Shown here piece after piece: positions 29,601 to 38,165 of a DNA stretch of 64,000 nucleotides. Under the pieces are notes generated by a model. That model ran no database searches, was not told where the DNA came from, and was given only the letters and a program-made list of their open reading frames with translations. Each line of letters starts with the position of its first letter. The stretch's first letter is position 1. The DNA is taken from contig NZ_CANMCZ010000001.1 in NCBI RefSeq assembly GCF_947496485.1, forward strand, positions 1,731,596 to 1,795,595. Reading direction: 5' to 3'. Both the position numbers and the translations under genes were made by a program. The DNA is from an uncultured Winogradskyella sp. Its GTDB lineage: Bacteria; Bacteroidota; Bacteroidia; Flavobacteriales; Flavobacteriaceae.

Positions 29601-29845
29601 AAAAAACACAAAAAACAATTCTTGATGCTAAGCGTGATGGACGTGAAGTTAAGGATGGAGAATTCCAAACAGCTTGTTCCGCAGCATGTGGAAACGGAGC
29701 AATGGTATTTGGCGATATTAATGACAAAGGCAGCAAGATTGCTGAATTAAAAGAAGATGATCGTATGTATCACTTATTAGAAAGCGTTGGCACAAAACCT
29801 AACGTAATCTATCAAACAAAAGTGAGAAATACATCGAAAGCATAA
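26696..29845 (+). CDS. actB: Alternative complex III iron-sulfur subunit ActB
   Basis: Large periplasmic subunit of 1049 residues. A Tat motif (TTRRDFLKYVG) precedes a lipobox-like AAC. The main body is a molybdopterin-oxidoreductase-like fold that in known ActB proteins lacks the cofactor. The C-terminal part is a ferredoxin-type module with cysteine clusters CTGCGACVIACHAENNVP, MCQHCNHAPCETVCPV, RYCANNCPYKVRRFNW and KCSMCIQ, fit for several iron-sulfur centres. It takes electrons from the quinol site and passes them to haem in ActA. It follows actA by 25 bp. Confidence 0.93.
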   Translation: MSSNKKYWKSVEELNENSSIVEALKQNEFVEAIPTDEFLGDKETLESSSTTRRDFLKYVGFSTAAASLAACEGPVIKSIPYVNQPTEIIPGVANYYATTIANGFDFASVLVKTREGRPIKIENNTDARTNGVANARVNASVLGLYDNRRVKTPMKGDTVISWDSFMSETTSKLNGLSDGKQIVFLTASMPSPSTNKLIADFASKYGNVRHVVYDAVSESATLDAYEAKYGKRGMVNYDFSKAKTIVSVGADFLGDWQGGGFDSGYAAKRIPEHGKMSRHIQFESNMSLSGANADKRIPLTPSQQKLALVKLYSEITGNSANGTKLPDGLDAAVKAAAKEIKLAGSNGVVVTGIQDVNAQTVVLEINAYLNSKAFDPNTTVKTRQGSDKAVMQLVSDMNAGNVGAIITNGVNPMYSLPNASAFKEGLEKVDLSVAFSMKQDETSTNFQYIAAAPHNLESWGDFEFKSGHYSMMQPTIRPLFDTKQFQEVLLAWNGNSTSYRDYLKSVWTADILNGASFNKAVQDGVFVSSTLSVEDVNTVSNESSTEADPDAEIATTASVLTGVTAARALANSVMSEGGMELSLYTKIGMGDGQQANNPWLQEFPDPITRTTWDNYLTVSQADAEKLDLKNWNVANGGLNGSYANVTVNGVTVENVPVIIQPGQAKGSVGMAFGFGRSSEALKEEMKTGVNAYPLYQNFNSVQNVTIEKATGEHEFACVQLHNTLMGRGDIIKETNLVIFNTEDKRVWNKVPEVSLNHIETPVTSSDVDLWDEFDRSIGHHFNLSIDLNACTGCGACVIACHAENNVPVVGKTEMRRSRDMHWLRIDRYYSSEESFEGDNEKKKNISGLSSSLSEFGEMEHPADNPQVAFQPVMCQHCNHAPCETVCPVAATAHGRQGQNHMAYNRCVGTRYCANNCPYKVRRFNWFLYNNNEEFDFNYAMNDDLGKMVLNPDVTVRSRGVMEKCSMCIQKTQKTILDAKRDGREVKDGEFQTACSAACGNGAMVFGDINDKGSKIAELKEDDRMYHLLESVGTKPNVIYQTKVRNTSKA

Positions 29846-29872
29846 ATAAATTAAAGAAACAAGTATATAATT

Positions 29873-31612
29873 ATGGCGTCTCATTACGAAGCACCTATTA
29901 GAAGACCTTTAGTTACTGGAGAAAAATCCTATCACGATGTTACTGTTGATGTAGCAAGACCAGTTGAAGGCAAAGCCAATAGAGCATGGTGGATTGTTTT
30001 CAGCATTGCTTTGGTTGCATTCCTTTGGGGAATAGGTTGTATTATTTATACCATTTCTACTGGTATTGGAGTTTGGGGTCTTAATAAGACTGTAAACTGG
30101 GCTTGGGATATTACTAACTTCGTTTGGTGGGTTGGTATTGGTCACGCAGGAACACTAATTTCTGCAGTACTTTTACTCTTCCGTCAAAAATGGAGAATGG
30201 CAATTAACCGTTCTGCGGAAGCCATGACAATTTTCTCGGTAGTCCAAGCAGGTTTATTTCCAATTATACACATGGGTCGTCCGTGGTTAGCATATTGGGT
30301 ACTACCAATACCTAACCAATTTGGTTCGTTATGGGTAAATTTTAACTCGCCATTACTTTGGGATGTATTTGCTATTTCTACTTATTTATCTGTATCGTTA
30401 GTTTTCTGGTGGACAGGTTTATTACCAGATTTTGCAATGATTAGAGATAGAGCGGTTAGACCTTTCCAAAAGAAAATATATTCTTTATTAAGTTTCGGAT
30501 GGTCTGGTAGAGCAAAAGATTGGCAACGTTTTGAAGAAGTTTCTTTGGTACTTGCTGGTTTGGCAACGCCTTTAGTACTTTCGGTTCACACAATTGTATC
30601 TTTTGACTTCGCAACATCGGTTATTCCGGGTTGGCATACAACAATATTCCCACCTTACTTCGTTGCAGGTGCAATTTTCTCAGGATTTGCTATGGTGAAT
30701 ACACTTCTTATCATCATGAGAAAGGTTTGTAATCTTGAAGATTATATTACAGTACAGCACATCGAGTTAATGAATATTGTAATCATGATTACAGGTTCAA
30801 TTGTAGGTGTAGCTTATATTACTGAGTTATTTATTGCTTGGTATTCTGGTGTAGAATACGAACAATATGCGTTCTTAAACAGAGCAACAGGACCTTACTG
30901 GTGGGCATATTGGGCAATGATGTCTTGTAACGTATTCTCTCCACAATTCATGTGGTTTAAAAGATTACGAACTAGCATTATGTTCTCATTCTTTATTTCA
31001 ATTGTTGTTAATATTGGAATGTGGTTTGAACGTTTTGTTATTATTGTAACATCATTACATAGAGATTATTTACCATCATCTTGGACAATGTTCTCTCCTA
31101 CATTTGTAGACATAGGTATCTTCATCGGAACGATAGGTTTCTTCTTTGTGTTATTTTTATTGTATGCACGGACATTCCCAGTAATTGCACAAGCAGAAGT
31201 TAAGACCATTTTAAAATCATCTGGTGAACGTTACAAAAAAATCAGAGAGCGTGGTGATAGTTTGGTTGGCACAGGTGCAGATGCAAGAACTTCTAACCCA
31301 ATTGCTTTTACTGCAACTGCTTCAACAAAACCAGCTGCATTACCAAGTAATAATGATGAAAAACTGAATAGCTTGTTTGAAGGTATAGGTAAATTTGATG
31401 CTACAACACAAACTGCAGACGATTTAAAAGTCATCAGTGGTATTGGCCCTAAAATGGAAGAAGTACTTAACAGTATAGGTATTTTTACCTTCCTTCAGGT
31501 CAGTAAGATGACTAAAAAAGAATATGACTTGTTAGATTCAATCACAGGTTCTTTCCCAGGAAGAGCAGAACGTGATGATTGGGCTGGGCAAGCTAAAAAT
31601 TTATTAAACTAA
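29873..31612 (+). CDS. actC: Alternative complex III membrane subunit ActC (NrfD-like) with C-terminal HhH domain
   Basis: Integral membrane quinol-binding subunit of the PsrC/NrfD family. About ten helices fill residues 35-440, with family segments such as TNFVWWVGIGHAGTLISA and LVLSVHTIVSFDFATSVIPG. At 579 residues it is about 100 longer than I expect for ActC. The extension (about 515-579) contains a helix-hairpin-helix fold, LKVISGIGPKMEEVLNSIGI then DDWAGQAKNLL, like the domain added to some L21 ribosomal proteins. It follows actB by 27 bp and precedes actD by 8 bp. Confidence 0.93.
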   Translation: MASHYEAPIRRPLVTGEKSYHDVTVDVARPVEGKANRAWWIVFSIALVAFLWGIGCIIYTISTGIGVWGLNKTVNWAWDITNFVWWVGIGHAGTLISAVLLLFRQKWRMAINRSAEAMTIFSVVQAGLFPIIHMGRPWLAYWVLPIPNQFGSLWVNFNSPLLWDVFAISTYLSVSLVFWWTGLLPDFAMIRDRAVRPFQKKIYSLLSFGWSGRAKDWQRFEEVSLVLAGLATPLVLSVHTIVSFDFATSVIPGWHTTIFPPYFVAGAIFSGFAMVNTLLIIMRKVCNLEDYITVQHIELMNIVIMITGSIVGVAYITELFIAWYSGVEYEQYAFLNRATGPYWWAYWAMMSCNVFSPQFMWFKRLRTSIMFSFFISIVVNIGMWFERFVIIVTSLHRDYLPSSWTMFSPTFVDIGIFIGTIGFFFVLFLLYARTFPVIAQAEVKTILKSSGERYKKIRERGDSLVGTGADARTSNPIAFTATASTKPAALPSNNDEKLNSLFEGIGKFDATTQTADDLKVISGIGPKMEEVLNSIGIFTFLQVSKMTKKEYDLLDSITGSFPGRAERDDWAGQAKNLLN

Positions 31613-31620
31613 TATAGTCT

Positions 31621-32160
31621 ATGGAAGCTTCGAAAGTAATTCATGCTATTTATACAGATGATGATGTACTAATGTCTGCCGTTAAAAAGGTAAAGGCAGA
31701 GAAACATCACATTGAAGAAATATATACACCTTTTCCGGTTCACGGACTAGACAAGGCAATGGGACTTGCTCCAACACGTATAGCAATTACAGCATTTATG
31801 TATGGTTGTGTTGGTCTTACAGTAGCAATTGTAATGATGAATTTTATAATGATTGAAGATTGGCCACAAGATATTGGTGGTAAACCAAGCTTTAGTTATA
31901 TAGAAAATATGCCAGCTTTTGTACCAATTATGTTTGAGCTTACCGTATTTTTCGCTGCCCATTTAATGGTAATTACGTTTTATCTAAGAAGTAGAATGTG
32001 GCCATTTAAAAAAGCAGAGAATCCAGATCCGAGAACAACAGACGATCATTTCTTAATGGAGATTGCAATACATGATAACGAACAATCATTAACATCGCTT
32101 TTAAAGGAAACGGGAGCTGTTGAAATAAATATTGTAGATAAAGAAGAAGATGCACATTAA
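31621..32160 (+). CDS. actD: Alternative complex III subunit ActD (DUF3341)
   Basis: A 179-residue membrane-anchored subunit. An N-terminal cytoplasmic domain (KVIHAIYTDDDVLMSAVKKV to IYTPFPVHGLDKAMGL, the DUF3341 signature) is followed by two membrane helices (IAITAFMYGCVGLTVAIVMM and FVPIMFELTVFFAAHLMVIT) and a C-terminal soluble tail. Structural studies of the complex place ActD as a small subunit beside ActC. The gene sits between actC and actE in the usual order. Confidence 0.92.
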   Translation: MEASKVIHAIYTDDDVLMSAVKKVKAEKHHIEEIYTPFPVHGLDKAMGLAPTRIAITAFMYGCVGLTVAIVMMNFIMIEDWPQDIGGKPSFSYIENMPAFVPIMFELTVFFAAHLMVITFYLRSRMWPFKKAENPDPRTTDDHFLMEIAIHDNEQSLTSLLKETGAVEINIVDKEEDAH

Positions 32161-32161
32161 T

Positions 32162-32722
32162 ATGAAGATAGTCGCAAAATATATCGTAGTATTAGTACTT
32201 TTAGTAAGCTTTATGTCTTGCCAAAAGAACTCAAGACCTAACTATCAGTACATGCCCAATATGTATGAACCTATAGGTTATGAAGCATATCAGGAATCAG
32301 ATGCATTTGAAAATGGTTATGAAGCACAGTTACCTGCTGAAGGTTCTATTCCAAGAGGTGATTTTATGCCTTACGAAATTGATAACACTAATGAGGGTTA
32401 TGATATGGCAAAAGCTTCACTGAAAAGTCCTTTGGATTCTACACAAGTAAACTATGAAGAGGGTAAGGTATTATACGACATTTATTGTGGTATTTGTCAC
32501 GGAACAAAAGGTAATGGCCAAGGAAAGTTGATGCAACGTGAAAAAATATTAGGTGTTCCTAGTTACGATGATGCTGGTAGAGCAATTACAACAGGTAGTA
32601 TTTACCATGTTATATATTATGGTAAAAACACAATGGGTTCTTATGCAAACCAATTGAACGAAACAGAGCGTTGGCAAGTTGTAGCTTATGTTGAAAAACT
32701 AAAGGCTGATTTAGAAAAGTAA
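32162..32722 (+). CDS. actE: Alternative complex III monohaem cytochrome c subunit ActE
   Basis: A lipoprotein cytochrome of 186 residues from MKIVAKYIVV; the signal ends in the lipobox FMSC. One haem motif, CGICHG, is followed by KGNGQGKL and a distal Met candidate in NTMGSYANQL. It is anchored at the outer face of the inner membrane and probably passes electrons from ActA toward the oxidase. An ATG at 32150 overlaps the end of actD and would add four residues; 32162 gives the cleaner signal peptide. Confidence 0.9.
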   Translation: MKIVAKYIVVLVLLVSFMSCQKNSRPNYQYMPNMYEPIGYEAYQESDAFENGYEAQLPAEGSIPRGDFMPYEIDNTNEGYDMAKASLKSPLDSTQVNYEEGKVLYDIYCGICHGTKGNGQGKLMQREKILGVPSYDDAGRAITTGSIYHVIYYGKNTMGSYANQLNETERWQVVAYVEKLKADLEK

Positions 32723-32744
32723 GATTTAGATAAAGATTATATAA

Positions 32745-34103
32745 ATGGAATATAAAATTTCAAATCGATTAAAAATAGGAGCTATCGTCTTAATAATTTT
32801 AGGATTGTTTGGTGTTGGTTACGGCTTTGTAGATTCTCATAGTTATACTGAAGAGAATATTACTAAGCGTTTAGCTGAAGAGCATGATGCACATGGTGAT
32901 GGACATGCCGAAGAAGCACATGGAGCCTCTCACGATGAAGCTGCCCCTCATGTAGAAGACAATCATAGTGGTGAAGCACATAGTGAGCAAGCTGAAGGCC
33001 ATGAAATGAGTCATGAAGAGCATGTTTTACATCAAATACATAATAGACCATATTCAGCATTATATGTTGCAGCATTCTTTTTCTTCATGATAGCATTAGG
33101 AGTACTTGCATTTTATGCAATTCAGTATGCAGCTCAAGCGGGTTGGTCGCCTGTGTTATTTAGGGTTATGGAAGGTATTACTTCTTATGTATTACCAGGT
33201 GGATTAATTGTATTGGCTATTGCCTTTGTTGCTGACAAACATTTATTTATATGGATGGATCCAGATGTTGTTGCACATGATGCGCTTATACAAGGTAAAT
33301 CAGGTTGGTTAAATAAGACAGGATTCATGATTAGAGGCCTTATTTTCTTAGGAGGATGGTCTTTATATAGATGTTTTTCTAGAAAATTCTCAATTGCACA
33401 AGATAGTGCTGATGATAACAGAAACTTTAAAAAGAACTTTAGAATTTCAGCTGCATTCTTAGTATTCTATATTTATACCGAGTCTATGATGTCTTGGGAT
33501 TGGATAATGAGTGTAGATCCACACTGGTTTAGTACATTATTTGGCTGGTATGTGTTTGCCAGTATGTTTGTAAGTGGAATTACCGTAATTGCTATGGTTA
33601 CCATTTACTTAAAATCTAAAGGATTATTAGAATTTGTGAATGATAGTCATATTCATGACCTAGCTAAGTTTATGTTTGGTATTAGTATTTTCTGGACGTA
33701 TTTATGGTTTTCACAATTCATGCTAATATGGTATTCAAATATACCAGAAGAGGTAACTTATTTTGTAACTCGTATTGAAGATTATAAACTACCATTCTTT
33801 GGTATGGTAGCTATGAACTTTATTTTCCCACTATTACTATTAATGAATAGTGATTACAAGCGAATTAACTGGTTTGTCATAATGGCAGGTATTGTAATAC
33901 TTTGTGGACACTACGTTGATATATTCAATATGATAATGCCAGCAACAGTTGGCGACAGATGGTTTATTGGAATTCCAGAAATCGGTTCTATATTGCTATT
34001 TGGTGGTATATTCTTATTTATAGTCTTTACGGCTTTAGGAAAAGCACCGCTTTTGGCAAAAAGAAACCCTTTTATGAAGGAAAGTGAACATTTCCATTAT
34101 TAA
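32745..34103 (+). CDS. actF: Alternative complex III membrane subunit ActF with His-rich segment
   Basis: A 452-residue integral membrane subunit related to ActC, with about ten helices. After the first helix (about 10-30) comes a periplasmic segment (about 45-105) very rich in His, Glu and Asp, with runs such as EEHDAHGDGHAEEAHG, which looks metal-binding. The rest has ActF-type segments: SYVLPGGLIVLAIAFVADKH, SMMSWDWIMSVDPHWFSTLF and FWTYLWFSQFMLIWYSNIPEE. It follows actE by 22 bp and closes the act set before the oxidase genes. Confidence 0.9.
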   Translation: MEYKISNRLKIGAIVLIILGLFGVGYGFVDSHSYTEENITKRLAEEHDAHGDGHAEEAHGASHDEAAPHVEDNHSGEAHSEQAEGHEMSHEEHVLHQIHNRPYSALYVAAFFFFMIALGVLAFYAIQYAAQAGWSPVLFRVMEGITSYVLPGGLIVLAIAFVADKHLFIWMDPDVVAHDALIQGKSGWLNKTGFMIRGLIFLGGWSLYRCFSRKFSIAQDSADDNRNFKKNFRISAAFLVFYIYTESMMSWDWIMSVDPHWFSTLFGWYVFASMFVSGITVIAMVTIYLKSKGLLEFVNDSHIHDLAKFMFGISIFWTYLWFSQFMLIWYSNIPEEVTYFVTRIEDYKLPFFGMVAMNFIFPLLLLMNSDYKRINWFVIMAGIVILCGHYVDIFNMIMPATVGDRWFIGIPEIGSILLFGGIFLFIVFTALGKAPLLAKRNPFMKESEHFHY

Positions 34104-34130
34104 TATTATTAAAAAAGAACAGAAACGATA

Positions 34131-35195
34131 ATGACTGCTTTATTAACTATTATAATTGTACTCTTTGTAGCCGTCGCCTTATGGCAAATGGTAAAGATTT
34201 TTGATTTGGCTCAAGTAGGTAGTTCAAACTCACAAATAGCCGATGACAAAGACAATAGAATAAATGGCTATTTAATGATGGCGTTTTTAGTATTTATCTA
34301 CGCTATAACTATTGCTAGTTTTTATTATTTAGGAGATTTACCATTAGTATCAAATTCGGCGTCAGAGCATGGCCCAGGATTAGATAGTCTTATGATTATT
34401 TCCATGGTAGTAATATTCATAGTTCAGATTGTAACACAGTTTATATTACATTATTTTGCTTTTAAATATAAAGGTGAGAAAGGTAGAAAAGCATTGTTTT
34501 ACGCTGATAACAATACCTTAGAAGCTATTTGGACAATTATTCCTGTTATTGTTTTAGCGGGTCTAATTATTTACGGATTATTTACGTGGAATGATATAAT
34601 GAATATCAACGAAGATGACGATCCATTAGTAGTTGAATTGTATGCACAACAGTTTAACTGGAAAGCAAGATATGGAGGAGCGGATAATGTCCTTGGTCAA
34701 GCAAATGTAAGGTTAATCGATTTAGATAAAGCTAATATATTAGGTGTCGCAGAAGATGACCCAAATGCTCAAGATGACGTTATTGTAACAGAGCTGCATC
34801 TGCCAAAAGGAAGACCAGTGTTGTTTAAAATGCGCTCACAGGATGTATTACACTCCGCATACATGCCTCACTTTAGAGCTCAAATGAACTGTGTGCCTGG
34901 TATGGTAACGCAGTTTGGGTTTACTCCGTCGGTGACCACAGAAGAAATGCGTCAGAATCCTGATATTCAAGATAAAGTTCAGAATATCAATAATATAAGA
35001 GTAGAGAAAAGCAAAGAATTAGTTGCAAATGGTGAAGAAGCTTTAGAGCTTTATGAGTTTGATTACTTATTATTATGCAATAAAATTTGTGGAAAATCGC
35101 ACTACAACATGCAAATGAAGATTATTGTAGAAACTCAAGAAGAGTATGATGCCTGGATGAAAGAGCAAAAAACATTTGCAAATTCATTAAATTAG
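34131..35195 (+). CDS. Cytochrome c oxidase subunit II
   Basis: Carries the CuA centre of a haem-copper oxidase. The 354-residue protein has several N-terminal helices, a periplasmic cupredoxin domain and the CuA ligands in CNKICGKSHYNMQM (C-x3-C-x3-H-x2-M) plus the upstream His of DVLHSAYMPH. An insertion in the cupredoxin domain (about residues 200-225 and 270-300) is typical of Bacteroidota versions. It follows actF by 27 bp, which suggests that alternative complex III and this oxidase work as one unit. Confidence 0.95.
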   Translation: MTALLTIIIVLFVAVALWQMVKIFDLAQVGSSNSQIADDKDNRINGYLMMAFLVFIYAITIASFYYLGDLPLVSNSASEHGPGLDSLMIISMVVIFIVQIVTQFILHYFAFKYKGEKGRKALFYADNNTLEAIWTIIPVIVLAGLIIYGLFTWNDIMNINEDDDPLVVELYAQQFNWKARYGGADNVLGQANVRLIDLDKANILGVAEDDPNAQDDVIVTELHLPKGRPVLFKMRSQDVLHSAYMPHFRAQMNCVPGMVTQFGFTPSVTTEEMRQNPDIQDKVQNINNIRVEKSKELVANGEEALELYEFDYLLLCNKICGKSHYNMQMKIIVETQEEYDAWMKEQKTFANSLN

Positions 35196-35231
35196 TAGAA
35201 AAAATTGTTTTAAGAAAAAGATAAAGAGATT

Positions 35232-37028
35232 ATGTCAGCAACAGCAGAAACACACGTTCACGACGATCACGACGTACATCATCACAAAGAAACTTTTGTG
35301 ACTAAATATATATTTAGTCAAGATCATAAAATGATTGCTAAGCAGTATTTAATTACTGGTGTAATCATCATGGGTATTATAGGGATTTTTATGTCCTTAA
35401 TGATACGTATGCAAATTGCATGGCCAGAGAAGTCTAATGTAATTTTTGAAACTTTTCTAGGGAAATGGGCACCAGAAGGTGTAATGGACGCAGATATTTA
35501 TTTGGCATTAGTGACTATACATGGTACAATTATGGTTTTCTTTGTCCTTACTGCAGGGCTTAGTGGAACATTTAGTAACCTTTTAATCCCATTACAGATT
35601 GGCGCGCGAGATATGGCTTCGGGATTTCTTAATATGATATCTTATTGGTTATTCTTTGTGTCTTGTGTAATTATGATTCTGTCATTTTTTGTTGAAGCAG
35701 GACCAGCTGCAGCAGGTTGGACTATCTATCCTCCACTTTCAGCACTACCAATGGCTCAAGGTGGCTCAGGCATGGGTATGACACTTTGGTTAGTGTCTAT
35801 GGCAATATTTATTGCATCCTCTTTATTAGGTTCGCTTAATTATATCGTTACAGTTATAAACTTACGTACGAAGGGGATGTCTATGACAAGACTACCGCTT
35901 ACGATTTGGGCATTTTTTGTAACTGCTATAATCGGTGTAATATCATTCCCAGTATTATTATCTGCGGCTTTATTGTTAATAATGGATAGAAGTTTTGGAA
36001 CGTCATTCTTCTTATCGGATATATTTATACAAGGTGAAGTACTGCATTACCAAGGAGGATCTCCAGTATTGTTTGAACATTTGTTTTGGTTCTTAGGTCA
36101 CCCAGAGGTATATATTGTATTATTGCCAGCATTAGGAATTACATCAGAAATTATTGCAACAAACTCACGTAAGCCAATCTTTGGTTACAGAGCTATGGTT
36201 GCTTCAATTTTGGCGATTGCATTCTTATCTACTATTGTTTGGGGACACCATATGTTTATTTCTGGTATGAATCCATTCTTAGGGTCAGTATTTACATTTA
36301 CGACTTTACTAATTGCGATTCCGTCAGCGGTTAAAGCATTTAACTATATAACCACACTCTGGAAAGGTAATTTACAGATGAATCCCGCCATGTTGTTTTC
36401 AATTGGATTGGTTTCAACTTTTATCACTGGTGGTTTAACAGGAATTATTTTAGGAGATAGTGCTTTAGATATCAACGTACATGATACTTATTTTGTCGTT
36501 GCGCATTTCCATTTGGTTATGGGTATCTCAGCGTTATATGGTGTATTTGCTGGTGTTTATCACTGGTTCCCTAGAATGTTTGGACGTATGATGAATAAAA
36601 ACTTGGGGTATTTACATTTCTGGGTCACTGCGGTTTGTGCTTACGGAGTATTTTTCCCAATGCACTTTATAGGTATGGCAGGTCTACCAAGGCGTTATTA
36701 TACCAACTCAAATTTCCCATTATTTGATGATACAACAAATACACAATTAGTTATCACTATGTTCGCACTTGTTGGTGGTCTTATACAATTAGTATTTTTG
36801 TACAATTTCTTTAGTAGTATTTTCTACGGTAAGAAAGCACCTCAAAACCCATGGAGATCTAATACATTGGAATGGACAGCACCAGTTAAGCATATGCACG
36901 GGAACTGGCCAGGAGCAATTCCTCATGTTTACCGCTGGTCTTATGACTATAGTAAACCAGGACATGATGAAGATTTTGTACCTCAAAATATTCCAATGAA
37001 AGAAGGTGAAGAAGAATTACAGCATTAA
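35232..37028 (+). CDS. Cytochrome c oxidase subunit I
   Basis: Catalytic subunit of an A-type haem-copper oxidase, 598 residues with 12 or more helices. The low-spin haem and CuB ligands are in HGTIMVFF, WFLGHPEVYIVLLPALGI (which gives the His-Tyr cross-link), WGHHMFISG and VHDTYFVVAHFHLVMG. The N-terminus carries a His/Asp cluster (ETHVHDDHDVHHHKE). It follows subunit II by 36 bp and ends at a terminator. Subunit III is not in this window. Confidence 0.96.
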   Translation: MSATAETHVHDDHDVHHHKETFVTKYIFSQDHKMIAKQYLITGVIIMGIIGIFMSLMIRMQIAWPEKSNVIFETFLGKWAPEGVMDADIYLALVTIHGTIMVFFVLTAGLSGTFSNLLIPLQIGARDMASGFLNMISYWLFFVSCVIMILSFFVEAGPAAAGWTIYPPLSALPMAQGGSGMGMTLWLVSMAIFIASSLLGSLNYIVTVINLRTKGMSMTRLPLTIWAFFVTAIIGVISFPVLLSAALLLIMDRSFGTSFFLSDIFIQGEVLHYQGGSPVLFEHLFWFLGHPEVYIVLLPALGITSEIIATNSRKPIFGYRAMVASILAIAFLSTIVWGHHMFISGMNPFLGSVFTFTTLLIAIPSAVKAFNYITTLWKGNLQMNPAMLFSIGLVSTFITGGLTGIILGDSALDINVHDTYFVVAHFHLVMGISALYGVFAGVYHWFPRMFGRMMNKNLGYLHFWVTAVCAYGVFFPMHFIGMAGLPRRYYTNSNFPLFDDTTNTQLVITMFALVGGLIQLVFLYNFFSSIFYGKKAPQNPWRSNTLEWTAPVKHMHGNWPGAIPHVYRWSYDYSKPGHDEDFVPQNIPMKEGEEELQH

Positions 37029-37053
37029 CGCTGAAAGTATTATAGATTAAAGT

Positions 37054-37085
37054 AAAAGGCCTTTCTAATTTAGAAAGGCTTTTTC
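37054..37085 (+). terminator. Rho-independent terminator after cox1
   Basis: GCCTTTCTA (37059-37067) pairs with TAGAAAGGC (37071-37079), with an A run before it and a T run after it. It ends the act-cox operon just ahead of ruvB. Confidence 0.88.
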
Positions 37086-37087
37086 TT

Positions 37088-37095
37088 TATATTTG
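37088..37095 (+). promoter_or_regulatory. Putative -7 element of ruvB (TATATTTG)
   Basis: TATATTTG matches the consensus exactly and starts 3 bp after the terminator T run. It ends 7 bp before the ruvB ATG, which would make the transcript almost leaderless. The -33 position falls inside the terminator stem and has no clear TTG. Confidence 0.5.
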
Positions 37096-37102
37096 TTTAA
37101 CC

Positions 37103-38125
37103 ATGAATGAGAATTTAAATCCATCCAGTGATAATTTTACACCAGAAGAACTTGATGTCGAAAAGAAGTTGAGACCTTTGACTTTTGATGACTTTACAGG
37201 TCAAGATCAGGTGTTAGAAAATTTATTGGTTTTTGTTCAAGCTGCGAATTTACGGGAAGAAGCATTAGATCACACTTTGTTTCACGGTCCTCCAGGATTG
37301 GGTAAAACGACTTTAGCACATATTCTATCTAATGAGCTAGATGTTGGTATAAAAGTTACGTCAGGACCTGTTTTAGATAAACCAGGTGATTTAGCTGGTT
37401 TGCTAACTAATCTAGAAGATCGCGATGTTCTTTTTATTGATGAGATTCATCGATTGAGCCCAATTGTTGAGGAGTATTTGTACTCAGCAATGGAAGATTA
37501 CAAAATTGATATTATGATTGAGTCTGGTCCAAATGCCAGAACCGTTCAAATTAATTTAAATCCATTTACTCTAATTGGTGCCACCACGCGTTCAGGCTTG
37601 TTAACAGCTCCTATGCGAGCACGTTTCGGAATTCAAAGTCGATTACAATATTATAATACAGAATTGCTAACCACAATAGTGCAACGAAGCGCTTCAATTT
37701 TGAATATGCCAATTACTATGGAAGCTGCAATAGAAATTGCAGGTCGTAGTAGAGGAACGCCACGTATTGCAAATGCATTGTTGAGGCGTGTACGAGATTT
37801 TGCACAGATAAAAGGAAATGGTAGCATAGATATTAAGATTGCAAAGTTTGCCTTAAAGGCACTAAATGTCGATGCCTATGGTTTAGACGAAATGGATAAC
37901 AAAATTCTAACTACTATTATAGATAAATTTAAAGGTGGACCAGTTGGTATTAGTACAATTGCTACAGCAGTAAGTGAAAGCACAGAAACGATTGAAGAAG
38001 TTTATGAGCCGTTTTTAATCCAGCAAGGATTTATTATGCGAACTCCTCGTGGTCGTGAAGTAACAGAACAAGCCTATAAACATTTAGGAAAAATAAAAGG
38101 ACCTACTCAAGGAGGTTTATTTTAG
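37103..38125 (+). CDS. ruvB: Holliday junction branch-migration ATPase RuvB
   Basis: Motor of the RuvABC recombination complex. The 340-residue AAA+ protein has the [12 protein letters not shown] start, Walker [13 protein letters not shown], Walker B FIDEIHRL, the sensor [18 protein letters not shown] and the winged-helix C-terminus ending [23 protein letters not shown]. Its partner ruvA is in the same window at 58501, on the far side of the peptide island. Confidence 0.97.
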   Translation: MNENLNPSSDNFTPEELDVEKKLRPLTFDDFTGQDQVLENLLVFVQAANLREEALDHTLFHGPPGLGKTTLAHILSNELDVGIKVTSGPVLDKPGDLAGLLTNLEDRDVLFIDEIHRLSPIVEEYLYSAMEDYKIDIMIESGPNARTVQINLNPFTLIGATTRSGLLTAPMRARFGIQSRLQYYNTELLTTIVQRSASILNMPITMEAAIEIAGRSRGTPRIANALLRRVRDFAQIKGNGSIDIKIAKFALKALNVDAYGLDEMDNKILTTIIDKFKGGPVGISTIATAVSESTETIEEVYEPFLIQQGFIMRTPRGREVTEQAYKHLGKIKGPTQGGLF

Positions 38126-38136
38126 CATCTATGGTT

Positions 38137-38157
38137 ATTCTGAACTTGATTCAGAAT
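38137..38157. repeat. Small palindrome between ruvB and queG
   Basis: ATTCTGAA and TTCAGAAT flank a CTTGA loop and are followed by CTCA. The sequence resembles the ends of dispersed flavobacterial repeats. There is no T run, so it is not a convincing terminator. Confidence 0.5.
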
Positions 38158-38165
38158 CTCACAAA

